Assembly (NCBI RefSeq): GCF_023015695.1
Contig: NZ_JALKAS010000001.1
Coordinates: 1,550,001 to 1,614,000 of the forward strand
DNA: 64,000 nucleotides
DNA from: Jannaschia sp. S6380
GTDB lineage: Bacteria > Pseudomonadota > Alphaproteobacteria > Rhodobacterales > Rhodobacteraceae
Direction: 5' to 3'
The position numbers and the translations under genes are program-made. The notes under the pieces were generated by a model. It was given only the letters and a program-made list of their open reading frames with translations. It made no database searches and was not told where the DNA came from. The number at the start of each line of letters is the position of its first letter. The stretch's first letter is position 1. Below, in pieces: positions 17,974 to 27,415 of this stretch.

Positions 17974-19464
17974 ATGACGAACGAACTGACCGACCTGACC
18001 CTGGCCCGCGCCCGCGACATGCTGCGCGACGGCGAGACGACCGCTGTGGCCCTGACCGAAGCGCATCTGGAGGCGGCGCAAGCCGCGGGCGGGCTCAATG
18101 CCTTCGTCCACCACACGCCCGAGATCGCCCGCGCCCAGGCCGCCAAGGCCGACGAGCGGATCGCGCGTGGCGATGCGCCCGACATGTGCGGCATCCCCAT
18201 CGGCGTGAAGGACCTGTTCTGCACCAAGGGCGTCCCCAGTCAGGCGGGATCGCGCATCCTCGAAGGGTTCCGGCCGGAATACGAGTCGACCATCACCGAC
18301 AAGCTGTTTACTTCGGGCGCGGTGATGCTGGGCAAGCTGAACATGGACGAGTTCGCCATGGGCTCCTCCAACGAGACGTCGGTCTATGGCGATGCGGTCA
18401 ACCCGTGGCGCGCCGGAAATTCCGACGCGAAGCTGACGCCCGGCGGCTCCTCGGGCGGCTCGGCGGCGGCGGTCGCGGCGCGGCTGTGCCTCGCGGCGCT
18501 GGGCACCGACACCGGCGGGTCGATCCGCCAGCCCGCGGCGTTCACCGGCACCGTCGGCATCAAGCCCACCTACGGCCGCTGCTCCCGCTGGGGGGTCGTC
18601 GCCTTCGCCAGCAGCCTCGACCAGGCCGGCCCGATGACGCGCAGCGTGCGCGATGCGGCGATCATGCTGCGCGCGATGGCGGGGCACGACCCCAAGGACA
18701 GCACGTCCGCCGATCTGGCCGTGCCGGATTTCGAGTCGATGCTGACCGGCGACGTGGCCGGGCAGACGATCGGCATCCCGCACGAATACAGGATGGACGG
18801 CATGCCCGAGGAGGTCGAGAGCCTTTGGCAGGAGGGCATCGCGATGCTCCGCGACGCGGGCGCCGAGATCCGCGACATCAGCCTGCCGCACACGAAATAC
18901 GCCCTGCCCGCCTACTACGTGATCGCGCCGGCCGAGGCATCGTCGAACCTCGCCCGCTACGACGGCGTCCGTTTCGGTCACCGCGCCGAGGTCGGACCGG
19001 GCGAAGGCATCACCGAAATGTACGAGCGTACCCGCGCCGAAGGGTTCGGCCCCGAGGTGCAGCGCCGCGTCATGGTCGGCACCTACGTTCTGTCGGCGGG
19101 TTTCTACGACGCCTATTACAATCGCGCGCGCAAGATCCGCGCCCTCATCAAGCGGGATTTCGAGATCGCGTTCGACGAAGGCGTCGATGCCATCCTGACG
19201 CCTGCCACGCCTTCGCCCGCCTTCGAACTGGGCGCGCTGAAGGATGCCGATCCGATCCAGATGTACCTCAACGACGTCTTCACCGTCACCGTGAACCTGG
19301 CGGGCCTGCCCGGCGTTGCCGTGCCGACGGGGCTGGACCGCGCCGGGCTGCCGATGGGCCTGCAGTTGATCGGGCGTCCCTGGCAGGAAGGGCCCTTGCT
19401 GAACGCCGCACAATGCCTTGAGGACCGGGCCGGCTTCGTGGCGCGGCCCGACAAATGGTGGTAG
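17974..19464 (+). CDS. gatA: Asp-tRNA(Asn)/Glu-tRNA(Gln) amidotransferase subunit A
   Basis: Amidase subunit, 496 residues, that frees ammonia from glutamine for transamidation. The Ser-cisSer-Lys triad is visible as Lys79 (GVKDLF), Ser159 (PGGSSGGS) and Ser183 (DTGGSIRQP). The 24-residue gap between the two serines is that of authentic GatA. It follows gatC closely in one operon, and a lipoprotein gene begins 27 bases after it. Confidence 0.97.
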   Translation: MTNELTDLTLARARDMLRDGETTAVALTEAHLEAAQAAGGLNAFVHHTPEIARAQAAKADERIARGDAPDMCGIPIGVKDLFCTKGVPSQAGSRILEGFRPEYESTITDKLFTSGAVMLGKLNMDEFAMGSSNETSVYGDAVNPWRAGNSDAKLTPGGSSGGSAAAVAARLCLAALGTDTGGSIRQPAAFTGTVGIKPTYGRCSRWGVVAFASSLDQAGPMTRSVRDAAIMLRAMAGHDPKDSTSADLAVPDFESMLTGDVAGQTIGIPHEYRMDGMPEEVESLWQEGIAMLRDAGAEIRDISLPHTKYALPAYYVIAPAEASSNLARYDGVRFGHRAEVGPGEGITEMYERTRAEGFGPEVQRRVMVGTYVLSAGFYDAYYNRARKIRALIKRDFEIAFDEGVDAILTPATPSPAFELGALKDADPIQMYLNDVFTVTVNLAGLPGVAVPTGLDRAGLPMGLQLIGRPWQEGPLLNAAQCLEDRAGFVARPDKWW

Positions 19465-19491
19465 AACGCGCGGAAACGAGCAGAGGCTGAC

Positions 19492-20268
19492 ATGCACGTG
19501 ACCAAGACGATGACCGCAGTGGTGGCCGCGATGACGCTGGCGGCCTGCAATCCGCCGGTGCCCGACAGCACCGTGCGCGGCGCCGGGTTCGACTCCCCCG
19601 AGGAGGTGGCCGAGCGCCGTGAGGCGCAGCTTCGCGGGCAGGAGCCGCTGGCCCCGCCGGCGTCGATCCGCCCGCCCGAGACGCCGCCGGGCGGCGCATC
19701 CGGAACCCAGACCGAGGCGGAGCGACTGGCCGCCGAGACACGCGCCGTCCTGGGTCGCCCCGAAACGCCCGAGGGCTTCGTGAACCCGGTCGAGGCGCCG
19801 GCCCCCCTTCCGACGGCGGCGGACCCGCCGGCCGCAGCCCCGGTCGACGGCGCGGCGCTCGACCTCGACCGCGACAATCCGACCATCAGCCGCGAGCAGG
19901 ACTTCCAGGCTGTCTCGGCCGCACGCGACATCGAGGCGGACGCCGAACGTCTTCGCGCGGCGCGTGCGCAGTATCAGGTCGTCCAGCCGACCGAGCTGGC
20001 GCGCCCCGAGAGCACCGGCCCCAATATCTTCGCCTACGCGCTCGGCCCGGCGAAACCGGTCGGGACCAAGGCCTTCCGGCGCGGCATCGGCGCCTCGGCC
20101 AACCGGGCCGAACGGCAATGCCAGCGGTACCGCAGCGCCGATGTCGCGCAGGAAGAGTTCCTTGCCGCCGGCGGGCCCGAGCGCGACAGGCTGGGCGTCG
20201 ATCCGGATGGCGACGGCAATGCCTGCGGCTGGAATCCGGCGATCGTGCGCAACGCCGTCCGGAATTGA
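19492..20268 (+). CDS. Lipoprotein with C-terminal excalibur-like calcium motif
   Basis: A 258-residue protein with a lipoprotein signal: hydrophobic MTAVVAAMTLAAC, lipid-modified Cys19. A Pro/Ala/Glu-rich middle follows. The C-terminal 60 residues hold ANRAERQCQRYRS and LGVDPDGDGNACGW; the DPDGDGNAC element is like the excalibur calcium-binding motif (D-x-D-x-D-G-x-x-C), with the two cysteines likely forming a disulfide. The next gene, an amidase, starts inside its stop codon (TTGA), so an envelope role together with the amidase is plausible. No function is established. Confidence 0.78.
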   Translation: MHVTKTMTAVVAAMTLAACNPPVPDSTVRGAGFDSPEEVAERREAQLRGQEPLAPPASIRPPETPPGGASGTQTEAERLAAETRAVLGRPETPEGFVNPVEAPAPLPTAADPPAAAPVDGAALDLDRDNPTISREQDFQAVSAARDIEADAERLRAARAQYQVVQPTELARPESTGPNIFAYALGPAKPVGTKAFRRGIGASANRAERQCQRYRSADVAQEEFLAAGGPERDRLGVDPDGDGNACGWNPAIVRNAVRN

Positions 20269-20954
20269 AGATCGAGGAACGCCCAAGTCCGAACCACGGC
20301 CCGCGCCGCGGCGGCGTCCTGCGTCCGGACCTGATCGTGCTGCACTACACCGCCATGACCGGCGGGCCCGGACCGGCCATCAAGCGCCTCTGCGACCCCA
20401 AGACCGAAGTGTCGTGCCACTACGTCATCGGCGAGCATGGCGAGATCGCGCGGCTCGTTCCCGACGACCGGCGCGCATGGCATGCGGGGGCCGGACACTG
20501 GGGCATGTCGGACGACATCAATTCCCGCTCCCTCGGCATCGAGCTGTCGAACGACGCGCTCTCGCCCTTCCCGGCCGCGCAGATGGCGGCGTTGGAGGAA
20601 TTGCTGTCGCACCTCATGAAGGTTCATAAAATTCCGGCCGAGGGGATCATCGGCCATTCCGACTGCGCGCCCGGCCGCAAGATCGACCCGGGCGGGCGTT
20701 TCGACTGGCGCCGTCTTGCCCTCTGCGGCTTGGCCGTCTGGCCCGATCCCGGCGGAGTTGCCGCACCCGACACGTTCGCCGACCAGGCCCGTGCCTTCGG
20801 CTATACCGCTCCGGTGGACGCGGCGACGCTGCTCGCCGCGTTTCGCCTGCGCTTCCGTCCGGGTGCCAGGGGCCCGCTGGACGAGGTCGATGCGGGCCTG
20901 GCCACCGACCTCGCTCGGCGCTTCCCCGTTGACCTGCGCGTGGGGGCGGCCTAA
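20265..20954 (+). CDS. N-acetylmuramoyl-L-alanine amidase (AmpD-like)
   Basis: A 229-residue amidase_2 protein that cuts the MurNAc-L-Ala bond. Zinc ligands fit His in IVLHYTAM, His in GHSDCAPGRKIDPG and the nearby Asp/Cys; SLGIELSN holds the conserved Glu region. No signal peptide is seen, so a cytoplasmic muropeptide recycling role as in AmpD fits best. I choose the TTG at 20265: it overlaps the previous stop as TTGA and gives the product starting LKIEERPSPNHGPR, the usual N-terminus; no better ATG exists. A C-terminal helical part (about 165-229) resembles a peptidoglycan-binding domain. Confidence 0.9.
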   Translation: MKIEERPSPNHGPRRGGVLRPDLIVLHYTAMTGGPGPAIKRLCDPKTEVSCHYVIGEHGEIARLVPDDRRAWHAGAGHWGMSDDINSRSLGIELSNDALSPFPAAQMAALEELLSHLMKVHKIPAEGIIGHSDCAPGRKIDPGGRFDWRRLALCGLAVWPDPGGVAAPDTFADQARAFGYTAPVDAATLLAAFRLRFRPGARGPLDEVDAGLATDLARRFPVDLRVGAA

Positions 20955-20963
20955 CCCGCCGGC

Positions 20964-21369
20964 GTGCGGGGGGCCGGACGGCCGCGGGGGCAACCCCGAG
21001 GAAAGTCCGGACTCCACGAAGCGACGGTGCCGGGTAACGCCCGGGCGGCGACCGGATGGGGAAACCCGCAGGGAAGCCGACGGAAAGCGCCACAGAAAAC
21101 AGACCGCCCCACGTGTCCGTCCGCGGATGCCGGGGCAAGGGTGAAACGGTGGGGTAAGAGCCCACCGGGGGGGCGGCAACGTCCTCCGCATGGCAAGCCC
21201 CACCGGGAGCAATGCCGAATAGGGATCTCAGGCCGCTTGCGGCACGGGTGCTTTGCCCGCGAGGTCCGGGTTGGCAGCGCGAGGCCGCGAAGCGATTCGC
21301 GGCCCAGATGAATGGCCGTCGAACCGGAGCGATCCGGGGAACAGAATCCGGCTTACAGGCCCCCCGCAC
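20964..21369 (+). ncRNA. rnpB: RNase P RNA, bacterial type A
   Basis: The catalytic RNA of RNase P, which removes tRNA 5' leaders. The conserved 5' core GAGGAAAGTCCGGACTCC and the 3' core region with CAGAATCCGGCTTACAG are both present. The ends pair: GTGCGGGGGGCC (20964-20975) with GGCCCCCCGCAC (21358-21369), giving about 400 nucleotides. The exact 5' and 3' ends may be a few bases inside. It begins 10 bases past the amidase stop. Confidence 0.97.
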
Positions 21370-21518
21370 ACCGCTATGCCGGCCGGATCGGCGGAAAACG
21401 ACCGATATGGCGCGATTTTCGATGTCCTGTGACATAGCGCTTGCGACATGGTTCCGCCTGCCCCCCTTATCGACGCGAGGCAGGCAGGAATTCGAACCCA
21501 TGAACGGAGGTTGCATCG

Positions 21519-21917
21519 GTGCAATCGTCCCCTGCCCCGTCCCTTGTCGACGCCCGCGCGCCGGATCTGCCGAGCGAGGCCCTGTCGCTCCTGCACCAGG
21601 GCGAGGCCCGGGTGGGGCTGCTCTATGGCGACGGGCGGATCGCGGCGCTCGGGTCGACGCTGCTGGACGATCTGGGCTTTCATCCCGGCGACGATCTGCG
21701 CGGCCTGTCCTTCGCCAGCTTCTGGCACCACTCGGACCGGCCGATGGTGAACGCCGCGCTCGACACCGCGCAACGGGATGGGAACGCGTCGATGACGCTG
21801 GGCCTGGGATACATCAAAGGGCGCGAGGGCACCTGCACCGTGAGCCTGAGCCGCGCGCCCCTGCCCGACCTGATGATCCTGCGGCTGGTCTGCAACCCTG
21901 CGCCCGCCGCCGCTTGA
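21519..21917 (+). CDS. PAS-like small protein, function unknown
   Basis: A 132-residue product from a GTG at 21519 with CGGAGG eight bases upstream. The core (about 28-125) reads like a PAS fold: [37 protein letters not shown], then [13 protein letters not shown] and a C-terminal sheet. There is no kinase or DNA-binding part. It may be a small sensor or a regulatory partner. The start of a frame at 21448 on another frame has no ribosome binding site. Confidence 0.55.
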   Translation: MQSSPAPSLVDARAPDLPSEALSLLHQGEARVGLLYGDGRIAALGSTLLDDLGFHPGDDLRGLSFASFWHHSDRPMVNAALDTAQRDGNASMTLGLGYIKGREGTCTVSLSRAPLPDLMILRLVCNPAPAAA

Positions 21918-22005
21918 CACCCGATGCCGACCGGCTAGAAGGCAGCTTCCCGGATTTCGCGGGTGGCGCCCCGTCGTGCCCCCGACCGCTGACAGGAGAC
22001 ACCAG

Positions 22006-22173
22006 ATGGCGAAGCCCACCACGATCAAGATCCGGCTGAATTCCTCGGCCGGGACCGGCCATTTCTACGTGACCAAGAAGAACGCGCGCACGATGACCGA
22101 AAAGATGGTCGTCCGTAAGTTCGACCCGGTTGCGCGGAAACACGTCGAATACAAGGAAGGCAAGATCAAGTAA
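22006..22173 (+). CDS. rpmG: 50S ribosomal protein L33
   Basis: A 55-residue protein, [30 protein letters not shown]..., ending [10 protein letters not shown]. This is the cysteine-free form of L33, which does not bind zinc. AGGAGA precedes the ATG and an intrinsic terminator follows 31 bases after the stop, so it is a single-gene unit. Confidence 0.97.
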   Translation: MAKPTTIKIRLNSSAGTGHFYVTKKNARTMTEKMVVRKFDPVARKHVEYKEGKIK

Positions 22174-22204
22174 GGTCAGCGTCGCCTTCTTGACCCAAAG
22201 TTGG

Positions 22205-22244
22205 GGGGTCGCACGGTTTCAGTCCGTGCGGCCCCTTTGTCTTT
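22205..22244 (+). terminator. Rho-independent terminator of rpmG
   Basis: GGGGTCGCACGG (22205-22216) pairs with CCGTGCGGCCCC (22224-22235), 12 pairs including one T-G, around TTTCAGT; TTTGTCTTT follows. Confidence 0.9.
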
Positions 22245-22262
22245 GGTTCAGGAGGTACGACC

Positions 22263-22760
22263 ATGACCATCACCATACGGCCCGCCATCCCGGCGGATCG
22301 ACCACGGATCGACGCCCTGCTGTCGGCCGTCTATCCCCGGCTACTGGCCGGCGACTATCCGGCCGAAACCCTGCGCGCGGCCCATCCGCTGATCGCGAGC
22401 GCCAATCCCGACCTGCTGGCCAGCGGCACCTATCACGTGGTGGAGGATGATGACGTGATCGTCGCCGTCGGCGGCTGGACGCGGGGGGCGCCGACGCCCG
22501 ACGGCATCGCCGACGACACCGGCCATGTCCGCCACGTCGCCACCCATCCAGATCACCTGCATCGCGGACATGCCGCGCGGCTGATGGCCCGGATCCGGGA
22601 AGAGGCGCGGGCGGCGCGCGTCGACCGGTTGAACTGCATGTCGACGGTGACGGCGTTGCCGTTCTATGCCCGCCAGGGGTTCCAGACGCTGGGACCTGTC
22701 GAGGCGCAGATCGGCCCCGGCATCACTTTCCCACTGGTGCAGATGGAACTGCGGCCCTGA
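22263..22760 (+). CDS. GNAT-family N-acetyltransferase
   Basis: A 165-residue acetyl-CoA-dependent acyltransferase. The CoA-binding block is VRHVATHPDHLHRGHAARLM, where the usual Q/R-x-x-G-x-G/A appears as HRGHAA; the C-terminal strand is NCMSTVTALPFYARQGF. Substrate unknown. AGGAGG stands a few bases before the ATG. It is the last plus-strand gene before a convergent DUF1501 gene. Confidence 0.88.
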   Translation: MTITIRPAIPADRPRIDALLSAVYPRLLAGDYPAETLRAAHPLIASANPDLLASGTYHVVEDDDVIVAVGGWTRGAPTPDGIADDTGHVRHVATHPDHLHRGHAARLMARIREEARAARVDRLNCMSTVTALPFYARQGFQTLGPVEAQIGPGITFPLVQMELRP

Positions 22761-22781
22761 CCGCCTGACTGGGCGGCGGCC

Positions 22782-23936
22782 TCAGGCCAGGAGGCCGGGG
22801 TCGCCGTCCATGTCGAGGCCGGGGAACACGGTTGTGGTCAGTGCGGCGCGGTCGACGCCGAACATCCCGCGCAGGGCCCAGGCGGCGTAGGCGCGGACGT
22901 CGCGGGTCGGCATGACGTCGCGACGATCCAGAAGCCGCGCCTCGTCCAGCCCCGGCCAGTCGCCCCAGACCCGCCCCCCGCGCAGCGCGCCGCCGGCCAG
23001 CAGCATCGTACCGCCCGTCCCGTGATCGGTGCCCAGCGTTCCGTTCTGGAACGCTGTGCGCCCGAACTCCGTCATAGCCAGCACGACGGTCCGGTCCCAG
23101 ATCGGACCCAGATCGGCCTGCAAGCGCAGCAGCCCGTCCGACAGCGCCTCCAGCCGGCGCACGATCTGGCGTGGCTGGTTGCGATGCGTGTCCCAGCCGC
23201 CGACCGACATGGTGGCGATCCGGGCGTCCTGTCGCAGCTGCGCCGCCGCGAACGAGAACAGCGCCGTCGCCTGGCGCGCGCCGTCCACCCCGCCCGCCGC
23301 GGAAAGGCCCAATGCCTCGCGCGCGGTCTCGCGAAACAGCGGATCGTCATGATAGGCGTGCAGCAAAAGATCCGCCGTGGCGGGTGCCAGGTCCAGCCGC
23401 GCATCGGGCGCCCAGCTGGAGTGGTCGGCCGCCCCCCGCAGGATCAACATCTCGTCCCGGCCGACGGCAAATGCGGTGCGACCATGAGCCCCCGGCATGA
23501 GCGTCAGCAGCCGATTGAGCCAGCCGTCGCGGTCACGCATCGGTGGCACGTCGCCTGCGGTCCCGGCCTCCAGAATGTCCTGGCCATCGAAATGGCTGCG
23601 CTTGCCACGATAGGGCGTGCTGACGGCCTGCGCGAACCCCAGGTCGCCAGCCTGCCACAACGGCATCAAGGGGCCGAGGGCCGGATGCATCGCGTGAAAC
23701 CCCGTCAGGTCCAGCGCGCCCTGCGACGGTCCGATGGCGAAACCGGGCCGCAGCCTCGCCAGATCCGGGTCGCCATAGGGTTGCAGCGCGTCCATCCCGT
23801 CCATCGCGCCGCGCAGGATGACGACGACCAGCCGGTGATCGCCCGGCACGGACGCGAAGGCCATCGGCGTGGCCAGCGGATAGGCCGCGACTGAGCAGCC
23901 CAGAAGGCCCAGGAAACGACGTCGATCCATGCTCAT
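22782..23936 (-). CDS. DUF1501 family protein with Tat signal
   Basis: The 384-residue product begins MSMDRRRFLGLLGCSVAAYP, a twin-arginine signal, so it is folded before export. The body has the alkaline-phosphatase-like core of DUF1501: VVVILRGAMDGMD, VGGWDTHRN and VLAMTEFGRTAFQN with DHGTGGTM. Proteins of this family accompany DUF1800 proteins in many bacteria; function is unproven. The start ATG overlaps the stop of the upstream DUF1800 gene as ATGA, which fixes it at 23936. Confidence 0.9.
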   Translation of the reverse strand: MSMDRRRFLGLLGCSVAAYPLATPMAFASVPGDHRLVVVILRGAMDGMDALQPYGDPDLARLRPGFAIGPSQGALDLTGFHAMHPALGPLMPLWQAGDLGFAQAVSTPYRGKRSHFDGQDILEAGTAGDVPPMRDRDGWLNRLLTLMPGAHGRTAFAVGRDEMLILRGAADHSSWAPDARLDLAPATADLLLHAYHDDPLFRETAREALGLSAAGGVDGARQATALFSFAAAQLRQDARIATMSVGGWDTHRNQPRQIVRRLEALSDGLLRLQADLGPIWDRTVVLAMTEFGRTAFQNGTLGTDHGTGGTMLLAGGALRGGRVWGDWPGLDEARLLDRRDVMPTRDVRAYAAWALRGMFGVDRAALTTTVFPGLDMDGDPGLLA

Positions 23937-25300
23937 CTCCGTTGGAACTCCGGCGCGGCGAGGACCAGTCCGACCCCCGCCGCCCGATCCTCGGCCGCCT
24001 GCGCGGCAAAGCGCGTGCGTGACCCCGCAAGCGGCCCGAGCGCGGTATCGACGAATGCCCTCGGGTCGGGGATCGGGTCGGGCAGCCGCGCCGCGTCCAT
24101 CGCCCAGTCCAACCGCGAGGCGAGCCCCTGCGGCGTCACCCAGGCCCGCGCATCCTCGCGCCAGCCGTCTGGGCTGGGCGGACGCAGGAAGGGCTGCCCC
24201 ATCCGGGCCATCGGGTCGGCCACCCGGCGCCGGATGTCGGCAGGCGCGGCCGCCCCCAACAGCGTCGCGGTCCCGGTCGCGCGAATGGCCGCGGCGACGA
24301 AATCGAGGGGCTGGCGAACCTTGGACAGATCCGCGGCCCAGGCGGCGGGATGATCCAGCATGGCGGCATAGACGGCGATCAGGTCGCCATCGCTGCGCGC
24401 CCAGACCTCGGTCATGGCCCTGACCATCTCGGGCGGCGGCGCATCGGAGACGAAGTGCCGCGCCAGCTTCCGCGAGACGTGACGGGCGGTGGCGGGATGC
24501 GCGGCGAGGTCGTCCAGAACGGCGTCGACGTCGCGTGGGCTGGGATCGTCGCCGCCATAGCTGCGCCCCAGGACGGTCTCGGCCCCCGGTTCGGCCATGT
24601 TGGGCTGGAACTTGAAGGCCCCGACGCGATCCTGCGTCAAGCCGGTCATCAACTCGGCCAACTGTCGGACGTCGGTCTGCGTGTATTTCGCGCCGGCACC
24701 GAGTGTGTGGAGCTCCAGAACCTCGCGGGCCAGGTTCTCGTTCATGCCACCGCCGCGACGCCCACGGGGCGACCCCGGCCCGGCCGAGCGGACCTGATCG
24801 AGGAAGTTCAGCATCGCCGGATGCTTGACGGCCGACCGCAGCATGGATGCAAAGGTGCCGCCGACATGCGGGCGTATCGCCTCCTCGACATAGCCGCCCA
24901 CCGTGCGCCGCAGAAAGCCGGCCCCTTCGGTGATCGCGAAGTGGCCGGTCCAGAACCAGACCAGGCGTTCCCGGAACCCGTCGCGCGTGATCGCGGCGCG
25001 CTGCAGGGTCGCGGCGAGGTCGCGGTAGTAGGCCCGGTTCATGCCCTGACGCGCCGTATCGAATTCGTCCATCAGGGAGCGGTCGTCGCGCAGGGCGCGC
25101 CGCAGGCGGGCGATCTCCTGCAGATCGGCCATGCGCGGGGCCCAGCCGGGCAGCGGCACGATCAGCGCCATCTGGTCCGGGCCGGACAGGGCCTGCAAAA
25201 GATCGTCCGCCCCGGCCGGGGGCGCGATATCGGGGGCAAGACCGGTGCCGAAGCGGATGGCGGCGAGCGTCGGGATCATCGCCGCTAGATATGACGCCAT
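23933..25300 (-). CDS. DUF1800 family protein
   Basis: A 455-residue protein with the DUF1800 blocks LVWFWTGHFAI, HPAMLNFLDQ, MNENLAREVLELHTLG, YTQTDVRQLAELMTG and VSRKLARHFVSD. It always sits beside a DUF1501 partner in organisms I know, and does so here with a four-base overlap. The ATG at 25300 is used; MIPTLAAIRFG, seven codons later at 25279, is an equally possible start. Function is unknown; an extracellular assembly or matrix role has been suggested for such pairs, but the sequence does not prove it. Confidence 0.88.
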   Translation of the reverse strand: MASYLAAMIPTLAAIRFGTGLAPDIAPPAGADDLLQALSGPDQMALIVPLPGWAPRMADLQEIARLRRALRDDRSLMDEFDTARQGMNRAYYRDLAATLQRAAITRDGFRERLVWFWTGHFAITEGAGFLRRTVGGYVEEAIRPHVGGTFASMLRSAVKHPAMLNFLDQVRSAGPGSPRGRRGGGMNENLAREVLELHTLGAGAKYTQTDVRQLAELMTGLTQDRVGAFKFQPNMAEPGAETVLGRSYGGDDPSPRDVDAVLDDLAAHPATARHVSRKLARHFVSDAPPPEMVRAMTEVWARSDGDLIAVYAAMLDHPAAWAADLSKVRQPLDFVAAAIRATGTATLLGAAAPADIRRRVADPMARMGQPFLRPPSPDGWREDARAWVTPQGLASRLDWAMDAARLPDPIPDPRAFVDTALGPLAGSRTRFAAQAAEDRAAGVGLVLAAPEFQRR

Positions 25301-25350
25301 CGCCGCCGTTCCCAGAGGTGTCGTGACAACGCGGCGGCGGTTCGCCCGCC

Positions 25351-25413
25351 CTAGCGACGCATCAGGCGCCGGATCAGCTTGAACACGGCAAGGTACTTGA
25401 GGAAACGGAACAT
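25351..25413 (-). CDS. 20-residue cationic peptide ORF
   Basis: The frame starts ATG at 25413 behind GGAGAG (seven bases upstream) and encodes MFRFLKYLAVFKLIRRLMRR, then TAG. The peptide alternates hydrophobic residues with Lys/Arg and would form an amphipathic or membrane-lying helix. It lies 52 bases past the stop of aspS on the same strand and just before the DUF1800 gene. It is too short for homology by eye; codon choice and the ribosome binding site are the evidence. Confidence 0.45.
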   Translation of the reverse strand: MFRFLKYLAVFKLIRRLMRR

Positions 25414-25465
25414 CGGCACTCTCCGGGCAGGTTGGAATGGTCCAACGTGCCCGAAGCCCGCCGGT

Positions 25466-27238
25466 TCAATCCTTCGGCAGACGCCGCAACCCCAGTTCCG
25501 CCAGCTGGCCCGACAAAGGCTCGGACGGCGCGCCCATCATCAGGTCTTCGGCGCGCTGGTTCATCGGGAACAGGATGACCTCGCGGATATTCGCCTCGTC
25601 GGCCAGCAGCATCACGATCCGGTCGATCCCGGCCGCGCAACCGCCATGCGGGGGGGCGCCGTACCGGAACGCCTTGACCATGCCGCCGAAGCGTTTCTCG
25701 ACCTCGTCGCGGCCATAGCCCGCGATCTCGAACGCCTTGAACATGATCTCGGGCCGGTGGTTCCGGATCGCGCCCGAGATCAGCTCGTAGCCGTTGCAGG
25801 CGAGGTCGTATTGATAGCCCAGCACCTCCAGCGGATCGCCGTCCAGCGCGTCCATCCCGCCCTGCGGCATGGAGAACGGGTTGTGGCTGAAGTCGATCTT
25901 GCCCTCGTCGTCGCGCTCGTACATCGGGAAGTCGACGATCCAGGCGAAGGCGAAGCGGTTCTTGTCGGTCAGTCCCAGCTCCTCGCCGATGACGGTGCGC
26001 GCGCGGCCCGCGACGGCCTCGAATTCCGAGGACCGCCCGCCGAGGAAAAAGGCCGCGTCGCCGACACCGAGGCCCAGTTGCTGGCGGATCGCCTCGGTGC
26101 GCTCGGGTCCGATGTTCTTGGCAAGGGGGCCGGCGGCTTCAATGCCCTCGCCCTGATCCCTCCAGAAGATATACCCCATCCCCGGCAGCCCTTGCTCCTG
26201 CGCGAACTTGTTCATCCGGTCGCAGAACTTGCGCGACCCGCCCGTGGGCGCGGGAATGGCGCGAATCTCGGTGCCGTCCTTCTCCAGCAGCGAGGCGAAG
26301 ATGGCGAAGCCCGAGCCGCGGAAATGCTCGGACACGTCCTGCATCTCGATCGGGTTGCGCAGGTCGGGCTTGTCGGTCCCGTATTTCAGCGCGGCCTCCG
26401 CATAGGAAAGGAGCGGCCATTCGGCATCGACGCGACGCCCCCCGCCGAACTCCTCGAAGACGCCCGCGATGACCGGCTGGATCGTGTCGAACACGTCCTG
26501 CTGCTCCACGAAGGACATCTCCATGTCGAGCTGATAGAAATCGGTGGGCGACCGGTCGGCGCGCGGATCCTCGTCACGGAAACAGGGCGCGATCTGGAAA
26601 TACTTGTCGAAACCCGACACCATCAGGAGTTGCTTGAACTGCTGTGGCGCCTGCGGCAGCGCGTAGACCTTTCCGGGGTGCAGGCGCGAGGGCACGACGA
26701 AATCCCGCGCACCCTCGGGCGAGGAGGCGGTGATGATCGGTGTCTGGAACTCGTTGAAGCCTTTGTCCCACATCCGCTGCCGGATCGACTTCACCACATT
26801 CGAGCGCAGGACCATATTCCGCTGCATCGCCTCGCGCCGCAGGTCGAGAAAGCGATAGCGCAGCCGCGTCTCCTCGGGATATTCCTGATCGCCGAACACC
26901 ATCAGGGGCAATTCGTCGGCTGCACCCAGAACCGCAAGGTCGCGCACGAAGACCTCGATCTCGCCCGTGGGGATTTTCGGGTTCACCAGGCTTGCGTCGC
27001 GTGCCTTGACCGTCCCGTCGATCCGGATGCACCATTCGGAGCGAACCTTCTCCATCTCGGCGAAGACGGGGCTGTCGGGGTCGCACAGAAGCTGCGTCAT
27101 GCCGAAATGGTCGCGCAGGTCGACGAACAGCACGCCGCCATGGTCCCGGATGCGGTGGACCCACCCGGCGAGACGGACGGTCTCGCCCACATCGTCGCGG
27201 GTCAGACCGGCGCAGGTATGGGTGCGATAGGCGTGCAT
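25466..27238 (-). CDS. aspS: Aspartyl-tRNA synthetase
   Basis: Class II synthetase of 590 residues, with the N-terminal anticodon-binding domain ([28 protein letters not shown]), class II motif 2 in [22 protein letters not shown], the bacterial GAD insertion and motif 3 in [13 protein letters not shown]. The length and insertion show the bacterial type. With GatCA nearby, it may be the non-discriminating form that also charges tRNA(Asn), but this cannot be settled here. The ATG at 27238 is followed by the normal start MHAYRTHT. Confidence 0.97.
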   Translation of the reverse strand: MHAYRTHTCAGLTRDDVGETVRLAGWVHRIRDHGGVLFVDLRDHFGMTQLLCDPDSPVFAEMEKVRSEWCIRIDGTVKARDASLVNPKIPTGEIEVFVRDLAVLGAADELPLMVFGDQEYPEETRLRYRFLDLRREAMQRNMVLRSNVVKSIRQRMWDKGFNEFQTPIITASSPEGARDFVVPSRLHPGKVYALPQAPQQFKQLLMVSGFDKYFQIAPCFRDEDPRADRSPTDFYQLDMEMSFVEQQDVFDTIQPVIAGVFEEFGGGRRVDAEWPLLSYAEAALKYGTDKPDLRNPIEMQDVSEHFRGSGFAIFASLLEKDGTEIRAIPAPTGGSRKFCDRMNKFAQEQGLPGMGYIFWRDQGEGIEAAGPLAKNIGPERTEAIRQQLGLGVGDAAFFLGGRSSEFEAVAGRARTVIGEELGLTDKNRFAFAWIVDFPMYERDDEGKIDFSHNPFSMPQGGMDALDGDPLEVLGYQYDLACNGYELISGAIRNHRPEIMFKAFEIAGYGRDEVEKRFGGMVKAFRYGAPPHGGCAAGIDRIVMLLADEANIREVILFPMNQRAEDLMMGAPSEPLSGQLAELGLRRLPKD

Positions 27239-27415
27239 GTCGGCTCTCCGAAGGCGGGATCTGTGGCGTCGGCCCGATCAACACGCCCGCCCGCGGGGTG
27301 TCAACCGGCAGGAGGCGGCCGCGCAAAGACGGACCCCGCCACCCGAGGCCTTGCAAGGCGCGGCTCCAATGGGCTTTTCTGCCCGGAATGCAGTCGGAAA
27401 GGGGGTGGCGGCATC

